From the NCBI RefSeq assembly GCF_900108085.1, contig NZ_FNVR01000017.1, forward strand, positions 10,212 through 74,211: 64,000 nucleotides of DNA, read 5' to 3'. The notes beneath the pieces were generated by a model. That model searched no databases, was not told the origin of the DNA, and was given only the letters and a program-made list of their open reading frames with translations. Each line of letters opens with the position of its first letter. The first letter of the stretch is position 1. Both the position numbers and the translations under genes were made by a program. This DNA is from Algoriphagus boritolerans DSM 17298 = JCM 18970 (GTDB taxonomy: Bacteria; Bacteroidota; Bacteroidia; Cytophagales; Cyclobacteriaceae). Positions 48,703 to 57,286 of the stretch are shown here, in pieces.

Positions 48703-50985
48703 ATGATGCTCCGCAAATACCTCTTCCCTTCAATTTTGCTCTTTTGGTTGATTTTGGGCCATTCTGAGTCGCTACAAGCGCAAATCACAGAGAACACTTA
48801 TCAGCGTGCCGCTTACTTTTTGACAGGAAACCTGGAAAAACAAGTCTATCACCTGGAAGTTGTCCCCAACTGGCTGGAAGGAAGCCAAGGTTTTGTTCAC
48901 GCCACATTTACTTCCGAAGGCAAGCGATTTTACAAAACCAACACGAGCCCTTTTGAAACAACAGCCGCATTTGATCCTCCAGTTTTGGCGAAGCTCCTTC
49001 AAGAAAAAACAGGAGAAGTTATCGATCAGGCAAATCTGCCAATAGAACGGGTATTCTTGTCCAACGGAAAAACTGTCACGTTTCTCTGGAAAAATCAAAA
49101 CTGGACCTGGAACATGGAAAACAACTCCTTGAATGCCATTCCTGTCACAGAGCGAAATGAAATGGAGTCATTTTCTCCAGACCGAAAATGGAAGGCATTT
49201 AGTAGAAACTACAACCTCTTCATTAAAAATCTGACCACGGGTGAGGAGATACAGTTGAGTACAGATGGACGAAAGGATTTTGAGTATGCCTCATTTTGGG
49301 GCTGGAGTGATCTGATCTATGGAGAAAATGGGGAGCGTCCAGCCCATTTTATGGTCAATTGGTCTCCTGATTCCAGGAAAATTTTCACTCAAATCGTGGA
49401 TCTTCGAATTGCTGAGAAAATGTATCTCCTGGACTGGAGCAAAGACGAAAAGTTTCGCCCGGAATTGCTCTCCTACTTTCGCGGTTCACCGGGTGATAGC
49501 ACGGTAGTCAATTATATTCCGGTGATTTTTGATCTGGAAAAGAAGACCGAGAAAAAACTACCGGAGCTCACAGCCCCGCATTTTATCGGAATCAATTTAC
49601 GCTGGTCAGATGACGGAAAAAAACTCAGTGGATTTCAAATCCCCCGTGGATACAAACAATACCATCTGATCGAACTGGATGCGGATACTTTTGAGACGCG
49701 AAGAATCATCTCCGAATCCTCTCCCACTCACGTCAACCGGGATAATATTTTCCGCAGGCTGAAAAACGAGCAATTCATTCTCAGCTCGGAGAAATCAGGT
49801 TGGAATCACTTGTATCGCTTTGACTGGAAATCTGGAAAAGAAATTAACGCCATTACTTCCGGAGAATACGTGGTAAACAAGCTGACTTACCTGGATGAGG
49901 AAAATGGACTAATTTATTTTGAGGCATCCGGCAAGGAACAGGGACGCAATCCATATTTCAATCACCTGTATCGGGTCAATCTGGACGGCACGGACTTACA
50001 GCTATTGACTCCGGAAAATGCCTACCATGAAATCTATATTTCTCCGGATGGAAAACTCGCCGTTGACAATTACTCCACCGTCGATCAGCCCACTCAATCC
50101 ATCCTGATGGATTTAAAAACAGGAAAACACCTTCAGAAAATATCCGAGGCGGACATTTCCAACCTAAAATCACTTGGCTACAAATCACCCGTCCCCTTTA
50201 CCGCCACTGCAAAAGACGGAAAAACAGAAATTCAGGGAGTATATTTTCTCCCAACGTCCTTCAATGCAAAGAAGAAATATCCAATCATCGATTACACCTA
50301 TTCCGGCCCACACACCTCCACTACTCCAAAAACATTCAAAGCAGGTCTACTCGGGCATCAGCAGCCCATGGCGGAGCTTGGTTTTGTAGTGGTGACAGTG
50401 GATGGCATGGGTGGCTTTGGTCGGTCGAAGGCATTCTCTGACGCTTCCTATCGAAATCTCGGCGATGGCACGACCGATCATGTCTTGGCGATCACACAGT
50501 TGGCCAGCAAAAATTCCTTTTTGGATATCACCAAAGTGGGGATTTTCGGGCATTCGGCTGGAGGATACGATGCAGGAAGAGCCATGCTTTTGCATCCTGA
50601 TTTCTACAAAGTAGGTGTGGCATCGGCTGGAGATCATGATTTTCGGATGGAAAAAGCCTGGTGGCCCGAAATGTACATGGGTTATCCTGTGGGAGACTTT
50701 TATCACGAGCAATCCAACATCACCAATGCAGCCAACCTTAAAGGGCATCTACTACTGGCACATGGTGGCATCGACGAAAACGTCAATCCCTCGGCCACTT
50801 TCAAACTGGCGGAAAACCTGATCAAGGCGGGAAAAGACTTTGACCTGTTTATCTGGCCGAGCCGAAATCACAGCTTTGGCCGTCCTCCGGGAGACTACTT
50901 CACCAAAAAGCGCTGGGACTATTTCATTGAACACCTGATGGGTGAAAAGCCGATCAGACATTATCAGTTGCAAATTACAGATTGA
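48703..50985 (+). CDS. Secreted S9 family peptidase (DPP IV-like)
   Basis: A 760-residue exported serine peptidase that trims dipeptides from oligopeptides. Signal peptide (LLFWLILGHSESLQA), N-terminal beta-propeller of the DPP IV type (about 30-490) and a C-terminal alpha/beta hydrolase domain with the nucleophile motif GIFGHSAGGYDAGRA, acid HGGIDENVNP and catalytic His in SRNHSFG. The usual DPP IV double-Glu loop is not evident in my reading, so exact specificity is open. Complete by length; transcribed alone. Confidence 0.9.
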   Translation: MMLRKYLFPSILLFWLILGHSESLQAQITENTYQRAAYFLTGNLEKQVYHLEVVPNWLEGSQGFVHATFTSEGKRFYKTNTSPFETTAAFDPPVLAKLLQEKTGEVIDQANLPIERVFLSNGKTVTFLWKNQNWTWNMENNSLNAIPVTERNEMESFSPDRKWKAFSRNYNLFIKNLTTGEEIQLSTDGRKDFEYASFWGWSDLIYGENGERPAHFMVNWSPDSRKIFTQIVDLRIAEKMYLLDWSKDEKFRPELLSYFRGSPGDSTVVNYIPVIFDLEKKTEKKLPELTAPHFIGINLRWSDDGKKLSGFQIPRGYKQYHLIELDADTFETRRIISESSPTHVNRDNIFRRLKNEQFILSSEKSGWNHLYRFDWKSGKEINAITSGEYVVNKLTYLDEENGLIYFEASGKEQGRNPYFNHLYRVNLDGTDLQLLTPENAYHEIYISPDGKLAVDNYSTVDQPTQSILMDLKTGKHLQKISEADISNLKSLGYKSPVPFTATAKDGKTEIQGVYFLPTSFNAKKKYPIIDYTYSGPHTSTTPKTFKAGLLGHQQPMAELGFVVVTVDGMGGFGRSKAFSDASYRNLGDGTTDHVLAITQLASKNSFLDITKVGIFGHSAGGYDAGRAMLLHPDFYKVGVASAGDHDFRMEKAWWPEMYMGYPVGDFYHEQSNITNAANLKGHLLLAHGGIDENVNPSATFKLAENLIKAGKDFDLFIWPSRNHSFGRPPGDYFTKKRWDYFIEHLMGEKPIRHYQLQITD

Positions 50986-51399
50986 AAACTAGTAGCAAGT
51001 AGCTGGTATCAAGTATCAAGAATTGAAAGACATCTGCGAAAATCTGCGGGAAATTAAGTTAAAAAATCAGGAGATCACATCCGCTTACTCGCATTTAAAA
51101 CTGTAATTCCTATAACTTCTCCTTTTTATATCTGATAATCAAATCATCATCAGTAATTTCGGAATCGTCAGAAATTGTGTTTTATTTTAAAAATGAACAT
51201 ATAAAACGTCACTTTATCGTCATAATTTGTCCAAAGAAATTTATGCTTAAGGAAATAAGGCAAAACTCCTTTTATATCTCCAAATGCTATTTCTTCCCGA
51301 TCATTTTTTTCTTTTCCAATCTACTTTTTCGAAGTCAGAAAAGAAGTAACTAAGAAGCCGTCCTCTTGATTTAATTCTTTCAAAAAACCATTTCCTTCC
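50986..51399. repeat. Intergenic stretch beginning with degenerate word repeats
   Basis: AGTAGCAAGTAGCTGG then TATCAAGTATCAAG at 50991-51020 and CATCTGCGAAAATCTGCGGG (51030) are near-repeats of short words. The remainder to 51399 is AT-rich, with no gene seen. Confidence 0.4.
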
Positions 51400-51429
51400 T
51401 TGCATGTTCTTCAAGCAGTCCTATCTTTG
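51400..51429 (+). promoter_or_regulatory. Promoter of the histidine operon
   Basis: TTG at 51400-51402 and TATCTTTG at 51422-51429 are 19 nt apart, an exact match to the Bacteroidota promoter pattern. Transcription should start near 51435, a few bases before the leader peptide ATG at 51439. Confidence 0.7.
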
Positions 51430-51438
51430 CACCCGTAA

Positions 51439-51522
51439 ATGGAAAACACCAATAGAAATATTGAACTTTTAGATCTTGCTCAGCACGTACATGTGTTGCA
51501 TCATTTCCATCATTCCTCCTGA
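51439..51522 (+). CDS. hisL: Histidine operon leader peptide
   Basis: A 27-residue frame that ends in QHVHVLHHFHHSS: six of its last twelve residues are His. It starts just after the promoter and ends 101 nt before hisG, the layout of an attenuation leader peptide in which ribosomes stall at His codons when charged tRNA-His is scarce. GCATCA within the His codons (51498-51503) can pair with TGATGC (51548-51553), giving alternative RNA folds. I do not see a classical G/C-rich hairpin with a U-run before hisG, so the exact switch is unresolved. Too short for routine gene calling. Confidence 0.82.
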   Translation: MENTNRNIELLDLAQHVHVLHHFHHSS

Positions 51523-51623
51523 GGAAGACATAGACACACCCACCCGGTGATGCTGATGACAGGGATTCGGCCATTCACCAAAATTTAATTCAATCCAAAA
51601 CTTTACAAGCGTAACTTGTCCCC
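51523..51623 (+). promoter_or_regulatory. Leader RNA between hisL and hisG
   Basis: About 100 nt. It holds TGATGC complementary to the leader His codons, a GGTGATG / CATTCACC pair (51546-51580, one bulge) and ACAAG/CTTGT (51604-51618) just before the hisG start. These could form mutually exclusive structures controlling hisG by transcription or by start-site masking. Confidence 0.45.
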
Positions 51624-52484
51624 ATGGAACAAATAATCCGTATTGCTGTCCAAAAAAGCGGCAGACTATCCGATGACTCTCTCAGCTTAATCAAAGAGTG
51701 TGGCATTAAATTTTACAACGGTACGGGCAAATTGAAGTCCACTTCTACCAATTTCCCTGTTGAATTCTTATTCCTTCGTGATGATGATATTCCGGGATAT
51801 GTAGCCGACGGAGTAGCCGATTTGGGCATCGTCGGGAAAAATGAAGTCGTCGAAAAAGACAAAGATGTGCTTACACTCAAGCCCCTTGGTTTCTCTAAAT
51901 GCAGACTTTCACTCGCCATCCCAAAAGGGGAGGACTATGATGGAATTTCCTATTTTCAGGGAAAAAACATCGCAACCTCCTATCCAAAAATCCTTGGGGA
52001 CTACCTGAAATCTCAGGGAATTCAAGCCGAAATCCATGAAATCAGCGGATCAGTGGAGATCGCGCCGAGTATCGGCCTGGCCGAAGGTATTTTTGACATC
52101 GTGAGTTCAGGTTCCACACTGATGATGAACGGCCTCAAAGAAGTCGAGGAAGTATTCAAATCAGAGGCTGTGCTGATCGGCAACAAAAATCTGGCTGATT
52201 GGAAAAAGGCCATCTTGGACAAACTCCTGTTTAGAATCAATGCCGTCCAAAAGGGCAAAAGCAACAAATATGTATTACTCAACGCCCCGAATGAATCGCT
52301 TGACAAAATTATCGGTTTAATTCCGGGAATGAGAAGTCCGACCATTTTACCTTTGGCACAGCCGGGATGGTCCTCTGTTCATTCGGTTTTGAGTGAAGAT
52401 CAGTTTTGGGAAAATATCGAGGAACTCCGAGCTGCCGGCGCAGAAGGAATCCTAGTCGTCCCAATCGAAAAAATGGTTATCTAA
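51624..52484 (+). CDS. hisG: ATP phosphoribosyltransferase HisG
   Basis: A 286-residue enzyme catalysing the first step of histidine synthesis: ATP plus PRPP to phosphoribosyl-ATP. RIAVQKSGRLSDDSL is the typical N-terminus and DIVSSGSTLMMNGL the PRPP-binding loop. It is the long form with a C-terminal ACT-like regulatory domain (about 215-286), expected to bind histidine for feedback control, and thus works without HisZ. It heads the cluster; hisD follows after 32 nt. Confidence 0.96.
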   Translation: MEQIIRIAVQKSGRLSDDSLSLIKECGIKFYNGTGKLKSTSTNFPVEFLFLRDDDIPGYVADGVADLGIVGKNEVVEKDKDVLTLKPLGFSKCRLSLAIPKGEDYDGISYFQGKNIATSYPKILGDYLKSQGIQAEIHEISGSVEIAPSIGLAEGIFDIVSSGSTLMMNGLKEVEEVFKSEAVLIGNKNLADWKKAILDKLLFRINAVQKGKSNKYVLLNAPNESLDKIIGLIPGMRSPTILPLAQPGWSSVHSVLSEDQFWENIEELRAAGAEGILVVPIEKMVI

Positions 52485-52516
52485 ATAGATTTAAAGCAAA
52501 TCAATCCAAAAAAAAT

Positions 52517-53812
52517 ATGCAACTCCTGGTCAATCCTTCACCTGAAAAGTGGAAAAAGCAACTGGCTCGTCCTGTCCAGAAAACCAAGGAAATCAATAAA
52601 ATCGTCAAGCCTATTTTGAAAAAAGTAGCGAGAAGCGGTGACAAAGCGTTGAAGAAATTTGCGCAGGAATACGATCATGTCCACTTGGATAGTTTGTTGG
52701 TTTCTGAGGCAGAAATTCAGGCTGCCGAAGGACTGGTAAGTAAAGAATTAAAAGCTGCAATCGAAGTAGCCCGGGTAAACATTGAGCGATTCCATGCTGC
52801 ACAAGTACAGGCAGAACTGATCGAAGAAGTGATGCCCGGTGTGATTTGCAGGAGAAAAAGTGTACCTATTCACCGGGTTGGTTTATATATTCCCGGAGGA
52901 ACAGCACCACTTTTCAGCACGGTTTTGATGCTGGGGATTCCTGCTAAATTGGCCGGTTGTTCTGAAATCGTACTTTGCTCCCCTCCTAGTCGAGAAGGAA
53001 AAATTCATCCGGCGATTTTGTACACTGCATCCTTGATAGGTATCCGTAAAATCGTCAAAGTCGGCGGTGCGCAAGCCATTGCAGCGCTAACTTTTGGAAC
53101 TGAAAGCGTTCCTCAAGTGGACAAAATCTTCGGTCCCGGAAATCAATACGTCACAGCTGCCAAGCAATTGGCAACCAAATATAGTGTCGCCATCGATATG
53201 CCAGCCGGACCTTCTGAAGTCTTGGTCTACGCAGATGAATCGGCAGTTCCTGCATTTGTCGCCTCTGATTTACTTTCTCAGGCAGAGCATGGAGTGGATT
53301 CTCAAGTTATTTTGGTGACTCCTTCGGAGAAATTTGCAAAAAAAGTCCTGAAGGAAATCAACGAACAAGTGGAAAAACTCCCAAGGAAGGAAATTGCTTA
53401 CAAAGCCTTGGCAAATTCGACCGCAGTGGTGATGGAAGATCAGGAGAAAGCCTTGGCCTTAATCAACGAATATGCACCTGAGCACCTGATCATCGCAGTA
53501 GAAAATGAAGATGAAGCAATCGCTGCGATCTACAATGCAGGTTCGGTTTTCATTGGAAACTTTACTCCGGAATCCGCTGGCGATTACGCCTCCGGAACCA
53601 ACCACACACTCCCCACCTATGGCTATGCCCGCAATTACAGCGGTGTGTCTTTGGACAGTTTTCTGAAGAAAATCACTTACCAAAAAATCACCGCAGAAGG
53701 GCTGAGAAAACTCGGACCGACAGTAGAAGTGATGGCAGCCAATGAACTGCTGGAAGCGCACAAAAATGCAGTGACCATTCGGCTTAACTATCTGAAGGAA
53801 AAGAAGAAATGA
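52517..53812 (+). CDS. hisD: Histidinol dehydrogenase HisD
   Basis: A 431-residue zinc enzyme that performs the last two steps of histidine synthesis, histidinol to histidine. IPGGTAPLFSTVLMLGIPAKLAGC, KIFGPGNQYVTAAKQ and DMPAGPSEVLVYAD are signature blocks, and ASDLLSQAEHGVDSQ and EYAPEHLI hold metal and catalytic histidines. ATG at 52517 is the natural start (MQLLVNPSPEKW). Its stop overlaps the hisC start in ATGA. Confidence 0.96.
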   Translation: MQLLVNPSPEKWKKQLARPVQKTKEINKIVKPILKKVARSGDKALKKFAQEYDHVHLDSLLVSEAEIQAAEGLVSKELKAAIEVARVNIERFHAAQVQAELIEEVMPGVICRRKSVPIHRVGLYIPGGTAPLFSTVLMLGIPAKLAGCSEIVLCSPPSREGKIHPAILYTASLIGIRKIVKVGGAQAIAALTFGTESVPQVDKIFGPGNQYVTAAKQLATKYSVAIDMPAGPSEVLVYADESAVPAFVASDLLSQAEHGVDSQVILVTPSEKFAKKVLKEINEQVEKLPRKEIAYKALANSTAVVMEDQEKALALINEYAPEHLIIAVENEDEAIAAIYNAGSVFIGNFTPESAGDYASGTNHTLPTYGYARNYSGVSLDSFLKKITYQKITAEGLRKLGPTVEVMAANELLEAHKNAVTIRLNYLKEKKK

Positions 53813-54909
53813 GCTTTGATCTAAACTCACTTTTACGACCTCATATCACAAAATTACAGCCTTACACTTCGGCCCGGGATGAATATTCCGGTAAAGTGGG
53901 GATCTTTTTGGATGCCAATGAAAACCCGTTTGGATCGATCACGGAGCAGGATTTTAATCGCTATCCGGATCCTTATCAGAGTGATCTTAAAAAAGAAATT
54001 TCCAAAATCAAGCAAGTACGACCAAGTCAGATTTTCTTGGGAAATGGATCCGATGAAGCAATTGATTTGCTTTTCCGCGCTTTCTGCAATCCGGGCAAAG
54101 ACAATGTCATTCTCCTTCCACCGACCTATGGCATGTATGAGGTCAGTGCAGGAATCAATGACGTGGAGATCAGAAAAGTCCCCCTTACCGAAGACTTTCA
54201 GTTGCAGCCTAATGAGATTCTGGCAGCGGCAGATGACAATTCTAAAATTCTCTTTATCTGCTCTCCCAATAATCCTTCAGCCAACAAAGTAAAGCGGAAA
54301 GACATCCTGATTTTGCTGAGGAATTTCAAAGGTTTGGTCGTGGTCGACGAGGCCTACATCGACTTCAGCGATGAACCGAGTTTCACCACGGAATTGGAGC
54401 ATTTCCCAAACTTGCTGGTGATGCAGACCTTCTCCAAGGCTTGGGGATTAGCCTCTTTGCGACTTGGGATGGCTTTTGCAAGCGAAGAAATCATCCGAAT
54501 TCTGAACCGGATCAAGCCACCTTATAATATTTCAGGATTGACACAGGAAACTGTTTTAGCGGCAATTCAGAATAAGGAAAAGGTTGACCGGATGATTAAC
54601 GGGATTTTGGAGGAACGCACGTTTCTTCAAACCGAACTGGCCAAACTTCCTTTTGTACAAAAGATTCATCCCTCTCACGCCAATTTCCTTTTGGTCAAAA
54701 TCCCAAATGCAAATCAGGTATATGATGATCTGATCGCTGAAAAAGTAATCGTACGTAACCGAGCTAAAGTCTTACTTTGCGAGGACTGCCTGAGAATAAC
54801 TGTTGGGACTCGTGCAGAAAATGAGGCGCTTTTGGAGGCGTTGCAGAAAGTTTGTAAAAAGTCCACAGACAACGGACAACGGTCGACAGCACACAAACGA
54901 AAAAGATAA
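53809..54909 (+). CDS. hisC: Histidinol-phosphate aminotransferase HisC
   Basis: A 366-residue PLP enzyme that converts imidazole acetol phosphate to histidinol phosphate. DANENPFG at the start, VVVDEAYIDF, and the PLP lysine in QTFSKAWGLASLRLG are intact; RITVGTRAENEALLEAL ends the normal protein. The last 16 residues (KSTDNGQRSTAHKRKR) are encoded by an island of repeated words (54860 onward) and look like a recent extension. It overlaps hisD by four bases and is parted from hisB by 173 bp of repeat DNA. Confidence 0.95.
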   Translation: MSFDLNSLLRPHITKLQPYTSARDEYSGKVGIFLDANENPFGSITEQDFNRYPDPYQSDLKKEISKIKQVRPSQIFLGNGSDEAIDLLFRAFCNPGKDNVILLPPTYGMYEVSAGINDVEIRKVPLTEDFQLQPNEILAAADDNSKILFICSPNNPSANKVKRKDILILLRNFKGLVVVDEAYIDFSDEPSFTTELEHFPNLLVMQTFSKAWGLASLRLGMAFASEEIIRILNRIKPPYNISGLTQETVLAAIQNKEKVDRMINGILEERTFLQTELAKLPFVQKIHPSHANFLLVKIPNANQVYDDLIAEKVIVRNRAKVLLCEDCLRITVGTRAENEALLEALQKVCKKSTDNGQRSTAHKRKR

Positions 54910-54957
54910 ACAATCAGTTAAAACCTACTGTGGACTGTCGTCCATGGACCGTTGACA
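54860..54957. repeat. Word-repeat island at the hisC end
   Basis: GTCCACAGACAACGGACAAC (54861 onward) with GGTCGACAG, and CTGTGGACTGTCG (54928) with CCATGGACCGTTGACA, are variants of one word family in both orientations; GTCCACAG and CTGTGGAC form an outer inverted pair. It overlaps the hisC 3' end and lies directly before copy A of the hairpin element. The same words recur at 60558-60593. Confidence 0.55.
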
Positions 54958-54967
54958 AAAATTCGCC

Positions 54968-55088
54968 ATGAAATCGGGCATGACTAAAAAGTCACACACT
55001 GGAATGATTGTAAACCTTGCGAGATTCTCCCGAAGAAAAATCGGGACAGGCTATCTGACCTTTGAAAAAAAATTATAAACAGATGAAA
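54968..55088 (+). repeat. GATGAAA-flanked hairpin element, copy A
   Basis: Runs from ATGAAATCGGGCATGAC to AACAGATGAAA. Hairpin 1 is TGACT/AGTCA and hairpin 2 TCCCGA/TCGGGA; the GGGACAGGCTATCTGACC block is the same as in copy B. Its right end is the hisB start codon ATGAAA, so the element is inserted exactly in front of that gene. Confidence 0.82.
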
Positions 55089-56177
55089 AAAGTACTCTTC
55101 ATAGATCGGGACGGGACGATCATCAAAGAACCGCCTACAGACTTTCAGGTAGACAGCCTAGAGAAGCTGGAATTCCTGCCAAAGGCCATTTCAAACCTGC
55201 GGAAGATCGCTGAGGAATTGGATTATGAACTGGTCATGGTGACCAATCAGGACGGTTTGGGTACAGATTCATTCCCAGAAAAGAACTTTTGGCCGGCACA
55301 ATACAAAATGCTTAAAACCCTGGAGCAGGAGAATGTGATCTTCACCGCAATTCATATTGACAAAACGTTTGAACATGAAAATGCACCGACCCGAAAACCA
55401 AGAACGGGTTTGCTCACCCAATACTTCTCCGAAGCGTATGATTTAGCCAATTCTTATGTGATTGGCGACCGTTTTACGGATGTTCAATTAGCCAAAAATC
55501 TGGGTTCAAAGGCAATTTTCATCGGGGATCCGAATCCTGATGCCGAGCTTAGCACCAAAGACTGGGACGAGATTTACAATTTTCTCAAAATGCCTCCCCG
55601 CACGGCTGAAGTGATCCGAAAAACATCGGAAACAGATATTTATATCAAATTAAATCTGGATGGAAGTGGGCAATGCAAGATTTCTACGGGCTTACATTTC
55701 TTTGATCACATGCTGGAGCAATTGGGAAAGCACGGCAGCACTGATTTGGAAATCAAAGTCAACGGCGATTTGCACATTGACGAGCATCATACGATTGAGG
55801 ATACGGCCTTAGCGTTGGGAGAGGCATATCTGAAGGCACTTGGTGACAAAAAAGGGATCTACCGGTATGGCTTCTTACTTGCGATGGATGATGCGCTGGC
55901 ACAGGTGGCTATTGATTTTGGCGGTCGACCTTGGTTGGTTTGGGAGGCGGATTTCAAGCGCGAAAAAGTCGGAGACATGCCTACGGAGCTATTTTTCCAC
56001 TTCTTCAAGTCCTTCTCCGACACTGCCAAGTGCAACTTGAACATCAAGGTGGAAGGAGAAAACGAGCACCACAAGATCGAAGCCACTTTCAAAGGTTTGG
56101 CCCGTGCCATCAAAATGGCGGTAATGCGTGATCCGAGAAATATCAATCAATTGCCCAGTACGAAAGGAGTACTTTAA
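55083..56177 (+). CDS. hisB: Bifunctional histidinol-phosphatase / imidazoleglycerol-phosphate dehydratase HisB
   Basis: A 364-residue two-domain enzyme for two steps of histidine synthesis. The N-terminal HAD phosphatase (about 1-165) has LFIDRDGTI with the nucleophile Asp and [12 protein letters not shown]; the C-terminal dehydratase (about 170-364) has [32 protein letters not shown] and [16 protein letters not shown] with metal-binding histidines. The ATG at 55083 is the natural start ([12 protein letters not shown]) and coincides with the right end of repeat copy A. No hisH, hisA, hisF or hisI follows. Confidence 0.96.
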   Translation: MKKVLFIDRDGTIIKEPPTDFQVDSLEKLEFLPKAISNLRKIAEELDYELVMVTNQDGLGTDSFPEKNFWPAQYKMLKTLEQENVIFTAIHIDKTFEHENAPTRKPRTGLLTQYFSEAYDLANSYVIGDRFTDVQLAKNLGSKAIFIGDPNPDAELSTKDWDEIYNFLKMPPRTAEVIRKTSETDIYIKLNLDGSGQCKISTGLHFFDHMLEQLGKHGSTDLEIKVNGDLHIDEHHTIEDTALALGEAYLKALGDKKGIYRYGFLLAMDDALAQVAIDFGGRPWLVWEADFKREKVGDMPTELFFHFFKSFSDTAKCNLNIKVEGENEHHKIEATFKGLARAIKMAVMRDPRNINQLPSTKGVL

Positions 56178-56221
56178 AATTTCCATACATTTTTTTACCT
56201 AAGTACTTTATCATTTCTTTT

Positions 56222-56229
56222 TAATTTTG
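56222..56229 (+). promoter_or_regulatory. Possible -7 box before the TPR lipoprotein gene
   Basis: TAATTTTG fits TAnnTTTG 11 nt before the ATG at 56241; no TTG lies at the proper distance. Confidence 0.3.
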
Positions 56230-56240
56230 TTTATTTCATT

Positions 56241-57134
56241 ATGAAACGAACTACTCATATACTTACGATACTTTCATTTTTACTCTTTCTTTTTTCATGT
56301 GCCGCTAATCCTGTAGAAATAGAAGCCCTGTATAATTCGGGAAAGTATGAGCAAACCATCTCAGAAATCAATAAGAGGCTATTTTTCCACGTCAAAGATG
56401 TGAAGTTCTTGCACATGCGGGCAAGATCTTTTGAGGAATTGAAGCAATATGATGAGGCGATCAAAGATTATGAACGGATTATTTCAATCGACCCTAATTA
56501 TGCACAGGCTCATGCCGGAATAGGGAAAATCCTTTTTGATAAAAAACACTACGCTCAGGCTGAATTATACATTCTGAGGGCTTCCAGTATTGACCCGGAA
56601 AATTTCGAAATCCTTTATTTGGCCGGTCGATGCGAATTAATGCTGGAGAAATGGGATAAAGCAGAACGTTTCCTCAAATTGGCTGAAAAAATGAATCCGG
56701 ATTTTGCCCAAACCTATTTTTACACAGGAATGGCACGGGCAAATCGAGGAGAAGTAGAAGGCGCTGCGGTCTCCTTTAATTCCTATGTCAATAAAGATCC
56801 CAACAATTTAGTGGCTCGGTACAATCGGGGTTTTGCCATGATGAAATCGAGCATGACGAAGATCGTCACACACTGGGATAATTATAATGCATGCGAGATT
56901 CCATCTGACCAATAAAAATCAAATTATAAACAGATTAAATTAGGCTATATCCCTTATGCTTTGGAGGATTTTGAATTTATACTCAAACAGAATCCTAACC
57001 ATACCGAGGCTCTCGGCAAAAAAGGAATCTGTCTGGCTAGGATGGGAAATCCCGAAGGGTGTCAACTAATACAAGAGGCAGCAAAAAAAGGAAGTGATTA
57101 CGCTCTCAATCAGCTCGAAGAACTGTGCTCTTGA
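56241..57134 (+). pseudogene. TPR lipoprotein gene split by repeat copy C
   Basis: The first part (56241-56846) encodes a lipoprotein (lipobox FSC, Cys near 20) with about five TPR units, for example AIKDYERIISIDPNYAQAHAGIGKIL. A 93-bp insertion (56847-56939) then follows, and the frame continues at 56937 as LGYIPYALEDFEFILKQNPN to the stop at 57132-57134. The insertion is a whole number of codons, so both halves are in the same frame, but it brings a TAA at 56913-56915, giving a 224-residue truncated product. Without it the gene would read NRGFAMMKLGYIPYALEDF, a normal TPR join. The short form might still be made; its last 22 residues come from the insert. Confidence 0.88.
56841..56939 (+). 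repeat. GATGAAA-flanked hairpin element, copy C (deletion form)
   Basis: Runs from ATGAAATCGAGCATGACG to AACAGATTAAA. Hairpin 1 (TGACGA/TCGTCA) is identical to copy B. About 25 bp that hold hairpin 2 are missing between GAGATTC and CATCTGACC. It lies inside the TPR lipoprotein gene, flanked by ATGAAA and ATTAAA. Confidence 0.82.
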
Positions 57135-57161
57135 AAGTCGAGGTATCAAAGATATTTCAAT

Positions 57162-57247
57162 TTGTCACCCTGGGCTAAATCGAAGTGTCAGCTCAACATA
57201 ACCACTTCGATTTTCCGCTACGGAGGACAAACAGGTCAGCCTGACAA
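57162..57247. repeat. REP-like nested palindrome
   Basis: Outer arms TTGTCACCCTG (57162-57172) and CAGCCTGACAA (57237-57247) match at 9 of 11 positions; an inner perfect 11-bp stem is AAATCGAAGTG (57177-57187) with CACTTCGATTT (57203-57213). It lies between convergent genes. The TTGTCA...TGACAA form is like REP elements moved by RAYT transposases, though no such transposase is in the window. Confidence 0.65.
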
Positions 57248-57286
57248 TTCCATTGGCAGTTTCTAATTGATTAAAAAATCCAAAAC

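Noticed and set aside
51380-51574. A 64-codon minus-strand frame across the his leader
   Set aside because: It is antisense to the leader peptide and promoter, with no family resemblance; the plus-strand His-rich frame explains the region.
51523-51623. A classical Rho-independent attenuator before hisG
   Set aside because: I looked for a G/C-rich hairpin followed by a U-run and did not find one; only weaker alternative pairings are seen.
55062-55082. A TTG start for hisB, 7 codons upstream of the ATG
   Set aside because: Those codons (MKKNYKQ) come from the repeat element; [12 protein letters not shown] from 55083 matches the family start.
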